From contig JAUWLI010000110.1 of assembly GCA_030613765.1 (NCBI GenBank), positions 1-8,563 of the forward strand: a stretch of 8,563 nt of DNA. The letters run 5' to 3'. Made by a program: the position numbers and the translations under genes. Source of the stretch: Phycisphaerae bacterium (GTDB lineage: Bacteria; Planctomycetota; Phycisphaerae; Sedimentisphaerales; SG8-4). This document shows positions 1-6,924 of this stretch, in pieces; within the stretch, counting starts at the first letter, position 1, and each line of letters opens with the position of its first letter. Below the pieces are notes generated by a model. It worked only from the letters and a program-made list of their open reading frames with translations. It ran no database searches and was not told the origin of the DNA.

Positions 1-1314
1 CCCCTGCAGGACATGGATGTCGACGGTGGTCTGAGTATCGGCAGCGGTCGAGAAGACTTCTTTTTTGCTGGTTGGGATGGTGGTATTTCGCTCAATCAAT
101 TTTGTCATAACGCCGCCAAGGGTCTCGACTCCGAGCGAAAGCGGCGTTACGTCTAAAAGCAAAATATCTTTTACTCCGGCATCACCAGCCAATACCGCAC
201 CCTGGATTGCGGCTCCCAGGGCAACGACCTCATCGGGATTGATGCTTTTGTTAGGCTCTTTTCCGAAGATATCTTTAACAATCTCCTGTACCTTTGGAAT
301 CCTTGTTGAGCCGCCGACAAGCAGGACCTCGGAGATATCGCCTTCGGCCACCTTCTTATCTTCCAGAGCAATGCGGCAGGGACCCTTTAACCTTTCGAGA
401 ATCGGCTCAACGAGGGATTCGAACTTGCTTCTGGTGATGGTAATCTGCAGGTGTTTTGGGCCGGAGGCGTCTGCAGTGATAAAGGGCAAATTGACGGTGG
501 TTTCAAGCTGTGAGCTGAGTTCACATTTTGCCTTTTCGGCCGCCTCTCTCAGGCGCTGATGTGCCATTGAGTCATCACGGAGGTCGATTCCTTCTGTCTT
601 TTTGAACTCGTCAGCGAGATAATTAATAAGGGTCTCGTCCAGGTCGTCTCCACCGAGGTGAGTATCGCCGCTCGTGCTGAGGACTTCGACAACGTCATCG
701 CCTATATCGAGAATGGATATGTCGAAAGTTCCTCCGCCGAAGTCAAAGACGACAATCTTTTCGTTCTTTTTCTTTTCAAGGCCATAGGCAAGTGCGGCAG
801 CAGTCGGCTCATTAATAATTCTCTCGACCTTCAATCCCGCTATTTTACCGGCGTCCTTCGTTGCCTGTCGCTGTGAGTCATTAAAGTAAGCCGGTACTGT
901 AATAACGGCACTGGTAACTTCTTCGCCCAGATAGTCCTCTGCGGTCTTTTTCAAGTCCTGAAGAATCATGGCCGAAATTTCCGGGGGCGTATATTCTTTT
1001 CCCCGTGCGTGGACCTTGACCAACTCTTCCGGGCCGCCGGTAATTTTGTAGGGCACGATCTTTTCCTCTTCCGAGACTTCACTGTGTCGTCTGCCCATAA
1101 ATCTTTTGATGGAAAATATTGTGTTTTCAGGATTGGTCACCTGCTGATGTCGTGCAATCTGGCCTATGAGCCTCTCGCCCTTGTCTGTAAAGCCAACCAC
1201 CGAAGGTGTTATTCGAGAGCCGGCAGAATTAATCAAAACCTTCGGCGAAGACCCTTCCATTACGGCAACGACAGAATTTGTCGTTCCCAAATCTATTCCA
1301 ATGATTTTAGCCAT
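1..1314 (-). CDS. dnaK: Molecular chaperone DnaK (Hsp70), 3'-truncated by window edge
   Basis: This is the ATP-dependent cytosolic chaperone that binds exposed hydrophobic segments of client proteins and works with DnaJ and GrpE. I translated it in one open frame for 438 codons from ATG at 1314 to the window edge; bacterial DnaK is usually about 600-640 residues, so roughly a third is outside. Visible signatures: GIDLGTTNS (residues 6-14, phosphate loop 1), [17 protein letters not shown] (140-156), [11 protein letters not shown] (168-178), DFGGGTFD (191-198, second Hsp70 signature), [11 protein letters not shown] (333-343, third signature), and the interdomain linker [13 protein letters not shown] (383-395) leading into the start of the substrate-binding beta domain. 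A GAAAGG Shine-Dalgarno lies a few bases upstream (1324-1329). I see no CIRCE operator (TTAGCACTC-N9-GAGTGCTAA) in the upstream 150 bases, so HrcA control is not supported here. Identification is essentially certain. Confidence 0.98.
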   Translation of the reverse strand, partial: MAKIIGIDLGTTNSVVAVMEGSSPKVLINSAGSRITPSVVGFTDKGERLIGQIARHQQVTNPENTIFSIKRFMGRRHSEVSEEEKIVPYKITGGPEELVKVHARGKEYTPPEISAMILQDLKKTAEDYLGEEVTSAVITVPAYFNDSQRQATKDAGKIAGLKVERIINEPTAAALAYGLEKKKNEKIVVFDFGGGTFDISILDIGDDVVEVLSTSGDTHLGGDDLDETLINYLADEFKKTEGIDLRDDSMAHQRLREAAEKAKCELSSQLETTVNLPFITADASGPKHLQITITRSKFESLVEPILERLKGPCRIALEDKKVAEGDISEVLLVGGSTRIPKVQEIVKDIFGKEPNKSINPDEVVALGAAIQGAVLAGDAGVKDILLLDVTPLSLGVETLGGVMTKLIERNTTIPTSKKEVFSTAADTQTTVDIHVLQG

Positions 1315-1425
1315 GATCAATTTCCTTTCGCTGTACTCTTTATCATCAATTAGTAAGTACAATTTTTCCCAAGTATGAATGTGCAAAAGGCGTGCCAGTT
1401 AGCGGCCGCATCCGGCCCGGGCCAT

Positions 1426-1459
1426 TTAACCTCTTGTACTTCAAGAGGTTAAGTTTTTT
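1426..1459 (+). terminator. Strong rho-independent terminator with no visible upstream gene
   Basis: A perfect 11-bp stem TTAACCTCTTG (1426-1436) pairs with CAAGAGGTTAA (1442-1452) around a 5-nt loop, then one G and a run of six T (1454-1459). The T run is present only in the plus orientation; on the minus strand the hairpin is followed by AAATGG. No plus-strand gene precedes it, since dnaK upstream is on the minus strand. It could end an unannotated transcript antisense to dnaK, insulate dnaK, or be carried with a repeat. Confidence 0.7.
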
Positions 1460-1599
1460 CCTGCCGTCTTTATCCAAATTCCTATTGCCCGTATATAGTG
1501 CCATTTTGGCAGAATCGAACGATACAGAAAAGCTGCAAACACAATAAATCTGAAACATCGGGTTAATTAGTAAGTTTCCTAGACAAATCGGGCTTTGGA

Positions 1600-1975
1600 G
1601 CTGTTTGGAGATTGGGTTTGTTCCGTCTTCGCCAGAGGCTACGCCGCGACAAGTTGGGTTCGTTTTGGGTTTGTTTTTCCCAACCCAAAATCGCGTTTCT
1701 TTCATAATCCTTTTTGACAAAGAGGTTTGCATTGGTTTTTGTCGTTTCGAAGTTTGGCTTTGTTTTTTCTGGGCCCAAATTGGCGGTTTATTTTCATAAC
1801 CCACTGTTAAAATAGAAGTTACGTTCATTTTGTCCTTTTTGAATTTGGCTTTGTTTGGGTTCGTTTGGCTTTGTTTTTTCCTAATTGACCAAGTGTCCAT
1901 TTTGTCATAATCCCTTGTTAATAAGTTAGTTACGCTCATTTGACTTTTTCGGAATTTGGCTTTGTTTTGCATAAA
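1600..1975. repeat. Degenerate ~90-111-bp tandem repeat, pseudo-coding on minus strand
   Basis: The plus-strand motif aatttggctttg or close variants recurs at 1953, 1842, 1751, 1651 and 1609, giving periods of about 111, 91, 100 and 42 bases. On the minus strand two units translate as N-K-A-K-F-x-K-x-x-M-x-V-T-x-L-T-x-x-Y (D/E), followed by linkers rich in K, Q, T, N and P. The third unit resembles these only in another frame (K-P-N-F-E ... K-K-D-Y-E), so frame is not maintained. I recall similar N-K-P-N-F-type low-complexity ORFs as common intergenic repeats in Sedimentisphaerales-like genomes. Best read as a decaying non-coding tandem array rather than a gene. Confidence 0.7.
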
Positions 1976-2060
1976 AAGTCTGATTTGTAGAGGACTCATG
2001 ACATCTGTAAATGTTTCTCTACAATTGTAGAGCACCTTACAGAGACGTAAATCGTTTATT

Positions 2061-2183
2061 AACCACGGATTACGCTGATTAAACGGATTTTTTAGCCACA
2101 AAAATGCACAAAGGCACAAAGAGGAATTAGACCCCCGACGACGAAATTCGAGGGCAGGCAGGATAACAGGATTAACAGAGATT
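2061..2183. repeat. Dispersed intergenic repeat-like sequence
   Basis: Begins aaccacggattacgctgatt and continues through three CACAAA words (2097-2121), then, after about 40 bases, ggataacaggattaacag (2161-2178). Both phrases are ones I recall as widely dispersed non-coding repeats in Planctomycetota and other environmental bacterial genomes. The window holds one copy, so repetition cannot be shown here. Confidence 0.45.
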
Positions 2184-2187
2184 ATGT

Positions 2188-2295
2188 TTTTGCCAGCTTG
2201 GTGTTCCTGGCAAAACCTGCTTTTAAAGCCAGCTTTGTCGCAGGTTATTGCCTTCGTCCACAAGGCCATCGAAATGGCCTTATTCAGAAGCTGGC
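2188..2295. other. Fold-rich stretch with competing hairpins (possible structured RNA or repeat)
   Basis: Perfect complementarities are packed into 108 bases: TTTTGCCAG (2188-2196) with CTGGCAAAA (2207-2215); AACCTGC (2214-2220) with GCAGGTT (2240-2246), enclosing AAAG/CTTT; and AAGGCCAT (2262-2269) with ATGGCCTT (2274-2281) around a CGAA loop. GCCAGCTT (2228-2235) can alternatively pair with AAGCTGGC (2288-2295). The word GCCAGCTT also occurs at 2192-2199. It matches no RNA family I recognise, and the transcribed strand is unknown. Confidence 0.4.
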
Positions 2296-2398
2296 TAAAT
2301 AAGCGTTTTTTAGTCATTAATACACCAAAATGTTTGAAAAACTGTCTTTTTTTAACAAAATAATGCTTTTTTGCGTGTATCTGCTGATACGAAAACTT

Positions 2399-2475
2399 GG
2401 GCGACTTGCCCGATTCGTGCGGTTCTCCGCTAAAACCTTCGCCTGCTGGCGGTTTACGTTTGCCTTCCGGCAAAC
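2399..2475. repeat. Row of four evenly spaced short hairpins
   Basis: Four perfect inverted repeats follow each other with centres about 20 bases apart: GGGC-gactt-GCCC (2399-2411), GCGG-ttct-CCGC (2419-2430), CGCC-tgct-GGCG (2440-2451) and GTTTGCC-ttcc-GGCAAAC (2458-2475). None is followed by a T run on either strand, so they are not classical terminators. They lie just past the 3' end of the minus-strand GLUG cluster and could stabilise its mRNA end or be a REP/BIME-like element. Confidence 0.45.
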
Positions 2476-2494
2476 ATACAGGTATCTTAACAGT

Positions 2495-2734
2495 TTACCA
2501 AACAAAAGTAAACAAAAAAATCGGCCAAAATAAATTTATTAGATGTATTATACCGTTATTGTCAGCCCCCTTCACTGCAGGGGATTTTGTTTCGAACACT
2601 TGTCTCACACGTATTAGGCGTAATGATAAGAATTGCTGAAAAACCTGGATTTGTGAAGGTGCAAGCGTGGCCAGCCCTATTACACCAAGCATGACAATTA
2701 GCAATAGGGTTGCTACCCAAATGAGTTTTTGCAC
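2495..2734 (-). CDS. Possible small membrane protein, 79 aa, downstream of GLUG gene
   Basis: Unrecognised. The frame opens with GTG one base after the TAG of the GLUG gene, an arrangement that would allow translational coupling. The N-terminus (about residues 3-25, starting MQKLIWVATLLLIVMLGV) is strongly hydrophobic and would form one membrane helix or signal anchor; the middle is basic and polar, and the last 15 residues are again hydrophobic and aromatic. An internal ATG gives a 65-residue alternative. There is no independent Shine-Dalgarno, and the 3' end runs into repeat-like sequence, so it may be a chance frame. I assign no function. Confidence 0.35.
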   Translation of the reverse strand: MQKLIWVATLLLIVMLGVIGLATLAPSQIQVFQQFLSLRLIRVRQVFETKSPAVKGADNNGIIHLINLFWPIFLFTFVW

Positions 2735-2735
2735 C

Positions 2736-5147
2736 CTACGGCAAGTATATTCGCGGCAATTTCCCGGTCTCTAATAACCATACCTTTTCATTCGGGACAG
2801 TTGAAACGTTCCAGCCGGCACTTTCCAAAAAAGCCGCATCTTTCAATTGCTCGCTCGTAGCTGCCGATATTATTATTTTAGCCAGAGATTCCCTGGCAAT
2901 GCCCTTACTCGGCACCTCAAGATCACAATTCCAGAAACAATCAGTTACGCTCGAATGCGCAGCAAATTGCCTTACGTTAACATACCCGATAAAAGCGGCC
3001 CCATCTTTGCAGTCATCGGCCAACTTCATAGCTGCCGAGCAGTACGACCTTCTAATTGCCGTCCTGAAACCCTGCCCCCCCGCAAAACCACCAACCAACT
3101 CACATCCCTGCCCTGACACAGTCACTGCTACAAGCGAATAGCAATTATCAACCTTCGAGTCATACCCTCCGAAACCCATAAAACCGCCGATGTACCTGCC
3201 GTTTTTTTTGGTGCATACTATCTCTCCCACACTGCCCGACTTTTCAATTACACCGTTATTACTCCCTACAAACCCTCCCAACCAAGACATTCCATCACAG
3301 ATAACCTCCATCCTAATGTCAGACAGACATTCAACAATACGCCCGGAGTTACGGCCTGCCAATCCACCCCAACTTGTATTCTCTTTTCCTGGGTCCACAG
3401 TATAAACCCTGCCACTGGCTTTGCATTTTTCAATTAAACCCTCGTTTTTCCCGCAAAGCCCGCCGACAGATCTTACACCGGAAACCTCAAAACCCTCAAC
3501 GACAACATTCCTTAAAATCCCCGTTTTAAGAACAACTGTAAACAAACCCGAATACGGCAAATCGTTATTGATAGAATAATTTCTTATAACATGCCCGTTT
3601 CCATCAAACACACCGCCAAAACCGAACCCAAAACCGATGCCGTGAAAATCCACGCCCTGCATATCGATATCCGCCATAAGCTTAAAATTCTTCTCAAAAT
3701 CCTGCGGATAAACACCAATCAACTTCAGATCCTCGGCGTCATAAATGAGATAGGGATCATCAACCGTTCCGCTTCCACCGCCATATTCGACAGGATCATC
3801 TTTTATCACAACACCCGGAGTATTCTCCCACGCAAGCCTCGGATAATCGCTATCCTCATCGATAACCCACACGCCGTCACCCCAGTATTTAAAAGTTGAT
3901 TTTTTCTTCAGTTCACTCGTCCGCTCAGACACAGCAGCCACGTCAAAATCATTACCGCTTTTTTCTGCATCCCAGAAAGAAATATCAACTATACCAGTGT
4001 CTTGCCCGACAAAACCGCCAGCCTTATCACTGATAGACATAGCCTTGCCGATTGAATAGCTTCTGAGTATCCCATAGCTGTTTTTACCTGCAAATCCACC
4101 AACTTTATCAATCGCCACCGCAGTCACATTAGAATAGCAGTCAATAATATACCCATCGTTTTTACCTGCAATACCACCGATACCGCTTTTACCGATGACC
4201 TGCCCTTCAGCAACACTCATAGCTATCAGGCTATTGTTACTGCCCACAAATCCGCCGATTTCAGAACCCTTGCACATAACTTTAAAATCAAACGCAAGGC
4301 AGTTGCGTATGGAACCATTGTTATATCCGCAAAAAGCACCAATGCTTTTTCCACGGATTTCCGAAAGAATACTCACTCCTTCGCAATAGCTGTTAGTTAT
4401 AGTACCAGAATTGATACCAACAACCCCGCCGCCGTAGTCAAACCTATTTTTCGCGACTATATTGCACTTGCTAAAGCTACTATCGATACTGCCAAATTGA
4501 CTATGCGCCACAAGCCCGCCGACCCTGTCAAATCTACTGGAATCTTCATAAGCAGTTATAGTTACATCACACATCGAATTTTTGATTGAAGCATTATCCA
4601 GAAAACCAACCATTCCACCTACAACATAGATGCCGCTTAGCTCACCTGTCACCGAACAGTTTTCTATAGTACCCTCAAGCGAAGCTACAAAACAGGATGT
4701 TATTTTGCTCCCTTTAACATTGGCGTCAACAAGATTCAGGTTTTTAATTACCGCTTTCTCTTCAAGATGCCCGAAAAGGGCCAGGTAGTGCACAGAGCGG
4801 TTCTCTGCCGTAAAGTTTGATATAGTATGCCCGCCACCGTCGAATACCCCATCAAAAGCCTTGCCCCCCTGGGGGCCCCATTCCTTATCATCAAGATCAG
4901 GGGCGATGATCGCCCTTTTATAAACCGTTCCTGCCATATCAAGATCAGCCATAAGTATGAAATGTGACTCATAATCGGACTGCGTCCTGCCCAGCTCGAC
5001 CAGATGTTCAACACTGGCTATCTGGTAAGGATTATCCGCCGTTCCATCCCCGCCACTGTATTTACCTTGAGCTGACAAACTACAACAGCAGATAACAAAA
5101 ACTACAGTGATTTTCCTCATCAGGCTTGAAATCCTCATCCCGTTCAT
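2736..5147 (-). CDS. Secreted two-module GLUG-repeat protein (803 aa)
   Basis: Predicted exported, beta-solenoid-like surface or adhesin-type protein; the ligand is unknown. I chose ATG at 5147 because GGAGG (5160-5156) sits 8 bases upstream; the longer frame from 5171 would place that RBS inside the gene. From this start, residues 4-28 look like a signal peptide (basic residues, hydrophobic core around 13-22, possible cleavage after S-A-Q-G). Two modules follow. Each opens with a G-x-G-T-x-x-x-P-Y-x-I motif (about 33-43 and 458-468) plus an L-M-A-D-(L/I)-D-M strand, and continues with GLUG repeats of the form G-G-(F/L)-x-G-x-N-x-G-x-I-x-(N/D)-(C/S)-Y. There are roughly seven or eight repeats in module 1 and five in module 2. 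Each module closes with an F-W block and Y-P-R-L-A-W (435-440) or L-P-R-I-Y-L-P (797-803). No PEP-CTERM, LPXTG or other anchor is seen. Role as adhesin is family inference. Confidence 0.88.
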   Translation of the reverse strand: MNGMRISSLMRKITVVFVICCCSLSAQGKYSGGDGTADNPYQIASVEHLVELGRTQSDYESHFILMADLDMAGTVYKRAIIAPDLDDKEWGPQGGKAFDGVFDGGGHTISNFTAENRSVHYLALFGHLEEKAVIKNLNLVDANVKGSKITSCFVASLEGTIENCSVTGELSGIYVVGGMVGFLDNASIKNSMCDVTITAYEDSSRFDRVGGLVAHSQFGSIDSSFSKCNIVAKNRFDYGGGVVGINSGTITNSYCEGVSILSEIRGKSIGAFCGYNNGSIRNCLAFDFKVMCKGSEIGGFVGSNNSLIAMSVAEGQVIGKSGIGGIAGKNDGYIIDCYSNVTAVAIDKVGGFAGKNSYGILRSYSIGKAMSISDKAGGFVGQDTGIVDISFWDAEKSGNDFDVAAVSERTSELKKKSTFKYWGDGVWVIDEDSDYPRLAWENTPGVVIKDDPVEYGGGSGTVDDPYLIYDAEDLKLIGVYPQDFEKNFKLMADIDMQGVDFHGIGFGFGFGGVFDGNGHVIRNYSINNDLPYSGLFTVVLKTGILRNVVVEGFEVSGVRSVGGLCGKNEGLIEKCKASGRVYTVDPGKENTSWGGLAGRNSGRIVECLSDIRMEVICDGMSWLGGFVGSNNGVIEKSGSVGEIVCTKKNGRYIGGFMGFGGYDSKVDNCYSLVAVTVSGQGCELVGGFAGGQGFRTAIRRSYCSAAMKLADDCKDGAAFIGYVNVRQFAAHSSVTDCFWNCDLEVPSKGIARESLAKIIISAATSEQLKDAAFLESAGWNVSTVPNEKVWLLETGKLPRIYLP

Positions 5148-5259
5148 TCTACTGTCCTCCTTTCTTCCCATATATCTTTTTTGGGCCGATTTTCGCTAAA
5201 ATACACGGCCCATGCTCACGCGAAACAGCAAAGAAAATCTCTCAAAAAAGCTGAAACCT

Positions 5260-5288
5260 ACTTTACCATAACTTCGGGGATTTGTCAA
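5260..5288 (-). promoter_or_regulatory. Sigma70-type promoter for the GLUG gene
   Basis: On the minus strand TTGACA (5288-5283) is followed by a 17-base spacer and TAAAGT (5265-5260), preceded by TGG, an extended -10 TGn. The expected start near 5253 gives a leader of about 105 bases before ATG at 5147. Perfect -35 and spacing make this one of the best promoters in the window. Confidence 0.65.
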
Positions 5289-5394
5289 ACCAAAAACAAT
5301 GCAAAAATAGATTGAGTAAATGCGTAAATCCCTGCCTAAGACTAGCTGGGACAGGTGGGTGAATGAGGGGAGGTTATTTTACATTATTGGCCAG

Positions 5395-5443
5395 ATTTCT
5401 CCACTCCGTCCGCCTTCGGCGGACTTCGGTCGAAATGACAGGT
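5395..5443. repeat. Dispersed repeat with GTCCGCC-TTC-GGCGGAC hairpin
   Basis: A perfect 7-bp stem with a 3-base loop (5408-5424) sits inside a phrase that ends ttcggtcgaaatgacagg (5425-5442). I recall this 'tctcc-actccg ... cggtcgaaatgaca' phrase as a common dispersed intergenic element in environmental bacterial genomes. There is a single copy here, so the repeat status rests on memory. Confidence 0.45.
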
Positions 5444-5487
5444 ATTGAGATAGCCTGGGGGCGGTGATGTTAAGGAAAAGAAAACAC

Positions 5488-5516
5488 TTGAAATGACAAG
5501 CAAAATATGGTATTGT
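5488..5516 (+). promoter_or_regulatory. Candidate promoter for the SLOG-like gene
   Basis: TTGAAA (5488-5493), a 17-base spacer ending in TGG (extended -10), then TATTGT (5511-5516). A start near 5523 would give a leader of about 180 bases containing the tail relic at 5583-5636. It is the only well-spaced candidate found ahead of ATG 5703. Confidence 0.45.
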
Positions 5517-5582
5517 TGAAGTATCTCATTATGGCCCCTGCTCCGTTATCTCGCTTTCTCCTCTCCCTCCGCCGGACAGGGG

Positions 5583-5636
5583 CTTTTTCAATTCCTGGCT
5601 GGCTTGGGTGCGATGGTGGGGAGAAGGAAACGCTAA
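5583..5636 (+). pseudogene. Orphan PEP-CTERM-like C-terminal tail, copy 1
   Basis: In the frame ending at TAA 5634-5636 the sequence reads LFQFLAGLGAMVGRRKR-stop: a hydrophobic segment with G-L-G-A, then a basic R-R-K-R end, as in PEP-CTERM sorting tails. There is no ORF of useful length upstream in this frame and no clear P-E-P motif. Its last 33 bases match copy 2 (7366-7398) at 29/33 positions. Read as the 3' remnant of a lost exosortase-substrate gene. Confidence 0.55.
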
Positions 5637-5654
5637 AAAATCTCAAAAAAAGTA

Positions 5655-5687
5655 ATCAACATTTGCCAATTGAGAAGCGGCATATAA
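5655..5687 (+). repeat. Direct repeat flanking the SLOG-like gene, left copy
   Basis: 33-base element matching 6732-6764 at 27/33 positions with no gaps. The ends are conserved (atcaacatt and the 15-base block agaagcggcatataa) and the mismatches cluster in the middle. This copy ends 15 bases before the ATG of the SLOG-like gene. A TATAAT (5683-5688) is embedded, but it lies too close to the RBS for a normal leader. Confidence 0.6.
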
Positions 5688-5702
5688 TATGGAGAAATAA
5701 TT

Positions 5703-6728
5703 ATGAAAGTTTGTGTCTTTGGTTCATTAAGGTTCGAAGGCGGCGAGGACGTGCGAGAGAAGTTTTGTGAGGTCTGTCGGAAGTTAGGTGCCACATTGGC
5801 CAGAAGAGGTCACCAAATTATTATTGGTTCTGATAACCCGGACACTGCTGAGAGATATATAGTTAAAGGAGTCAATTTAGTCCCGGGATCTCATAAGATC
5901 GTGGCATACGTCTCCGAAGAAATGACAAAACCTCCATTTTCTGACGAAAAAGCCGAATTGCAGCAAATTATATTCACCTATAAAAACAGCGCCGGCCCGT
6001 GGCCATTGAAAGGAATCCAACAGGTTAACGAAGCTGATGCTGTTATCCTCATCGGTGGAACTAAAACCGTAAGGCAGGTGGGGCACATTGCGCCAACATT
6101 GCAAAAGCCAGTACTTGCGATTCCGGCTTTAGGTGGTTCAGCTAAAGAATTGTGGGACAACTTCTTGCCTGAGTACCAAAGAGTGCTAGATTCACCTGAC
6201 TCTCTTGAATCTCATGCGATAGAATGGTCAGAAGAGTCTGCTGATGTATTGATTGACTATCTGGAGCAGCTTGCCAAGCGCAATCCCTATGCAATTAAGA
6301 GTTTTTGGGGAGAGATCGTCTTGTTTTCCGTGCTTGTACTCTTATTAGCAATTTGGCTAAGTTTGTTTTTAAGGCCGGTACATCCACACTTATTGAGTTT
6401 CTTTCTACTACTCGTCTCCGCATCGTGGCTTGGTACAGGCTTGCGAACGTTAGTTCGTATGATTAAGAATGTCTCACCACATATACGTTGGCGAGAACTT
6501 ATCTTGGAGGGAATCGCAAGCGTTATTCTAGCGTTTGGATTCTGGCTCCTTTATTTGACAGGCGCTTTAACTGCCACAGGAGACCTAGAACTCCTTGATT
6601 TAGAAAAAATTGATAAATTTCATCGAGTTGGTGTAACTGCTTCTTTACTTGGTCTTGCAGCTGGCCTCTTACTTGAACAGGCCACTGATAGGTTGAAGAA
6701 CAGGTTAGGGAAAATATTCGGAGAATAG
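5703..6728 (+). CDS. SLOG-like Rossmann domain protein with C-terminal four-helix membrane region (341 aa)
   Basis: Putative membrane signalling or effector protein. Residues 1-190 read as a SLOG (SMF/DprA-LOG) type Rossmann fold: MKVCVFGSLRF (1-11) with a G-S nucleotide-loop position, L-A-R-R-G-H-Q-I-I-I-G-S (32-43), A-D-A-V-I-L-I-G-G-T-K-T (111-122), and K-P-V-L-A-I-P-A-L-G-G-S-A (135-147). GGT and P-x-x-G-G-S/T-A are the usual nucleotide-ligand positions of the fold. Four hydrophobic segments follow at about 203-223, 229-248, 267-288 and 309-325, ending in a short basic tail. In conflict systems, SLOG domains sense nucleotide-derived messengers and can be coupled to membrane-disrupting segments; Thoeris ThsA carries a SLOG-like sensor. 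A role in defence is therefore inference, and no TIR or cyclase partner is in the window. GGAG at 5691-5694 lies 8 bases before ATG. A direct repeat brackets the gene. Confidence 0.75.
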   Translation: MKVCVFGSLRFEGGEDVREKFCEVCRKLGATLARRGHQIIIGSDNPDTAERYIVKGVNLVPGSHKIVAYVSEEMTKPPFSDEKAELQQIIFTYKNSAGPWPLKGIQQVNEADAVILIGGTKTVRQVGHIAPTLQKPVLAIPALGGSAKELWDNFLPEYQRVLDSPDSLESHAIEWSEESADVLIDYLEQLAKRNPYAIKSFWGEIVLFSVLVLLLAIWLSLFLRPVHPHLLSFFLLLVSASWLGTGLRTLVRMIKNVSPHIRWRELILEGIASVILAFGFWLLYLTGALTATGDLELLDLEKIDKFHRVGVTASLLGLAAGLLLEQATDRLKNRLGKIFGE

Positions 6729-6731
6729 AGT

Positions 6732-6764
6732 ATCAACATTCTGAGATTCAGAAGCGGCATATAA
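6732..6764 (+). repeat. Direct repeat flanking the SLOG-like gene, right copy
   Basis: Matches 5655-5687 at 27/33 positions and begins three bases after the SLOG-like stop codon. Together the copies enclose little more than that one gene. Confidence 0.6.
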
Positions 6765-6816
6765 ATAAAGGCAGTACCAAAAGGATTTTGACCTGCTGGG
6801 AATAACTCTTTTTTCC

Positions 6817-6845
6817 TTGCCTGGCAGCCGCACAGGATATACAAT
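6817..6845 (+). promoter_or_regulatory. Sigma70-type promoter for the lipoprotein gene
   Basis: TTGCCT (6817-6822), 17-base spacer, TACAAT (6840-6845). The predicted start near 6852 leaves a leader of about 73 bases to ATG 6925. The lipoprotein is therefore probably transcribed independently of the gene upstream. Confidence 0.6.
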
Positions 6846-6924
6846 TGTGCTACTTCACTGATAGAGAATGGCAACAAACAGAGAAAATATTCCAAGTGAT
6901 ATATAGAAAAATAAGGAGAGGAAA

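Larger units (their letters stand above)
1315..2494. other. Gene-free 1.2-kb region of repeats and hairpins
   Basis: No convincing protein gene is present between dnaK and the minus-strand cluster ending at 2495. A 375-codon minus-strand reading frame spans 1346-2473 but consists of repeat translation, lacks a usable RBS and contains several unrelated low-complexity blocks, so I treat it as non-coding. Contents in order: dnaK 5' leader (1315-1380), palindrome GGCCCGGGCC (1414-1423), an orphan terminator (1426-1459), degenerate tandem repeats (about 1600-1975), dispersed-repeat sequence (2061-2183), a fold-rich stretch (2188-2295) and a row of four hairpins (2399-2475). Each is listed separately. 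Confidence 0.7.
5172..5702. other. Divergent intergenic region (about 530 bp)
   Basis: Lies between the minus-strand GLUG gene and the plus-strand SLOG-like gene. It carries the GLUG promoter (5260-5288), a dispersed hairpin repeat (about 5395-5443), a plus-strand promoter candidate (5488-5516), an orphan PEP-CTERM-like tail (5583-5636) and one copy of a direct repeat (5655-5687). An 87-codon plus frame from 5507 overlaps the SLOG-like gene, lacks an RBS and is not credible. Confidence 0.7.

Noticed and set aside
65..559. 164-codon plus-strand frame
   Set aside because: Antisense shadow of the well-supported dnaK coding sequence.
1315..1470. CIRCE operator for dnaK
   Set aside because: No TTAGCACTC-N9-GAGTGCTAA or close variant was found; GTACT/AGTAC near 1340-1360 is too short to count.
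1346..2473. 375-codon minus-strand reading frame covering the intergenic region
   Set aside because: Translation is a patchwork of repeat-derived K/Q/N/P-rich sequence, hairpins and dispersed repeats; the tandem units shift frame and there is no RBS at the start.
5683..5688. TATAAT as the promoter of the SLOG-like gene
   Set aside because: The implied start would fall beside the RBS, leaving a leader of under 10 bases, and the nearest TTG-type -35 has a spacer of 14.
5507..5770. 87-codon plus-strand frame ahead of the SLOG-like gene
   Set aside because: No Shine-Dalgarno, overlaps the real gene by 68 bases in another frame, and reads across the tail relic in the wrong frame.
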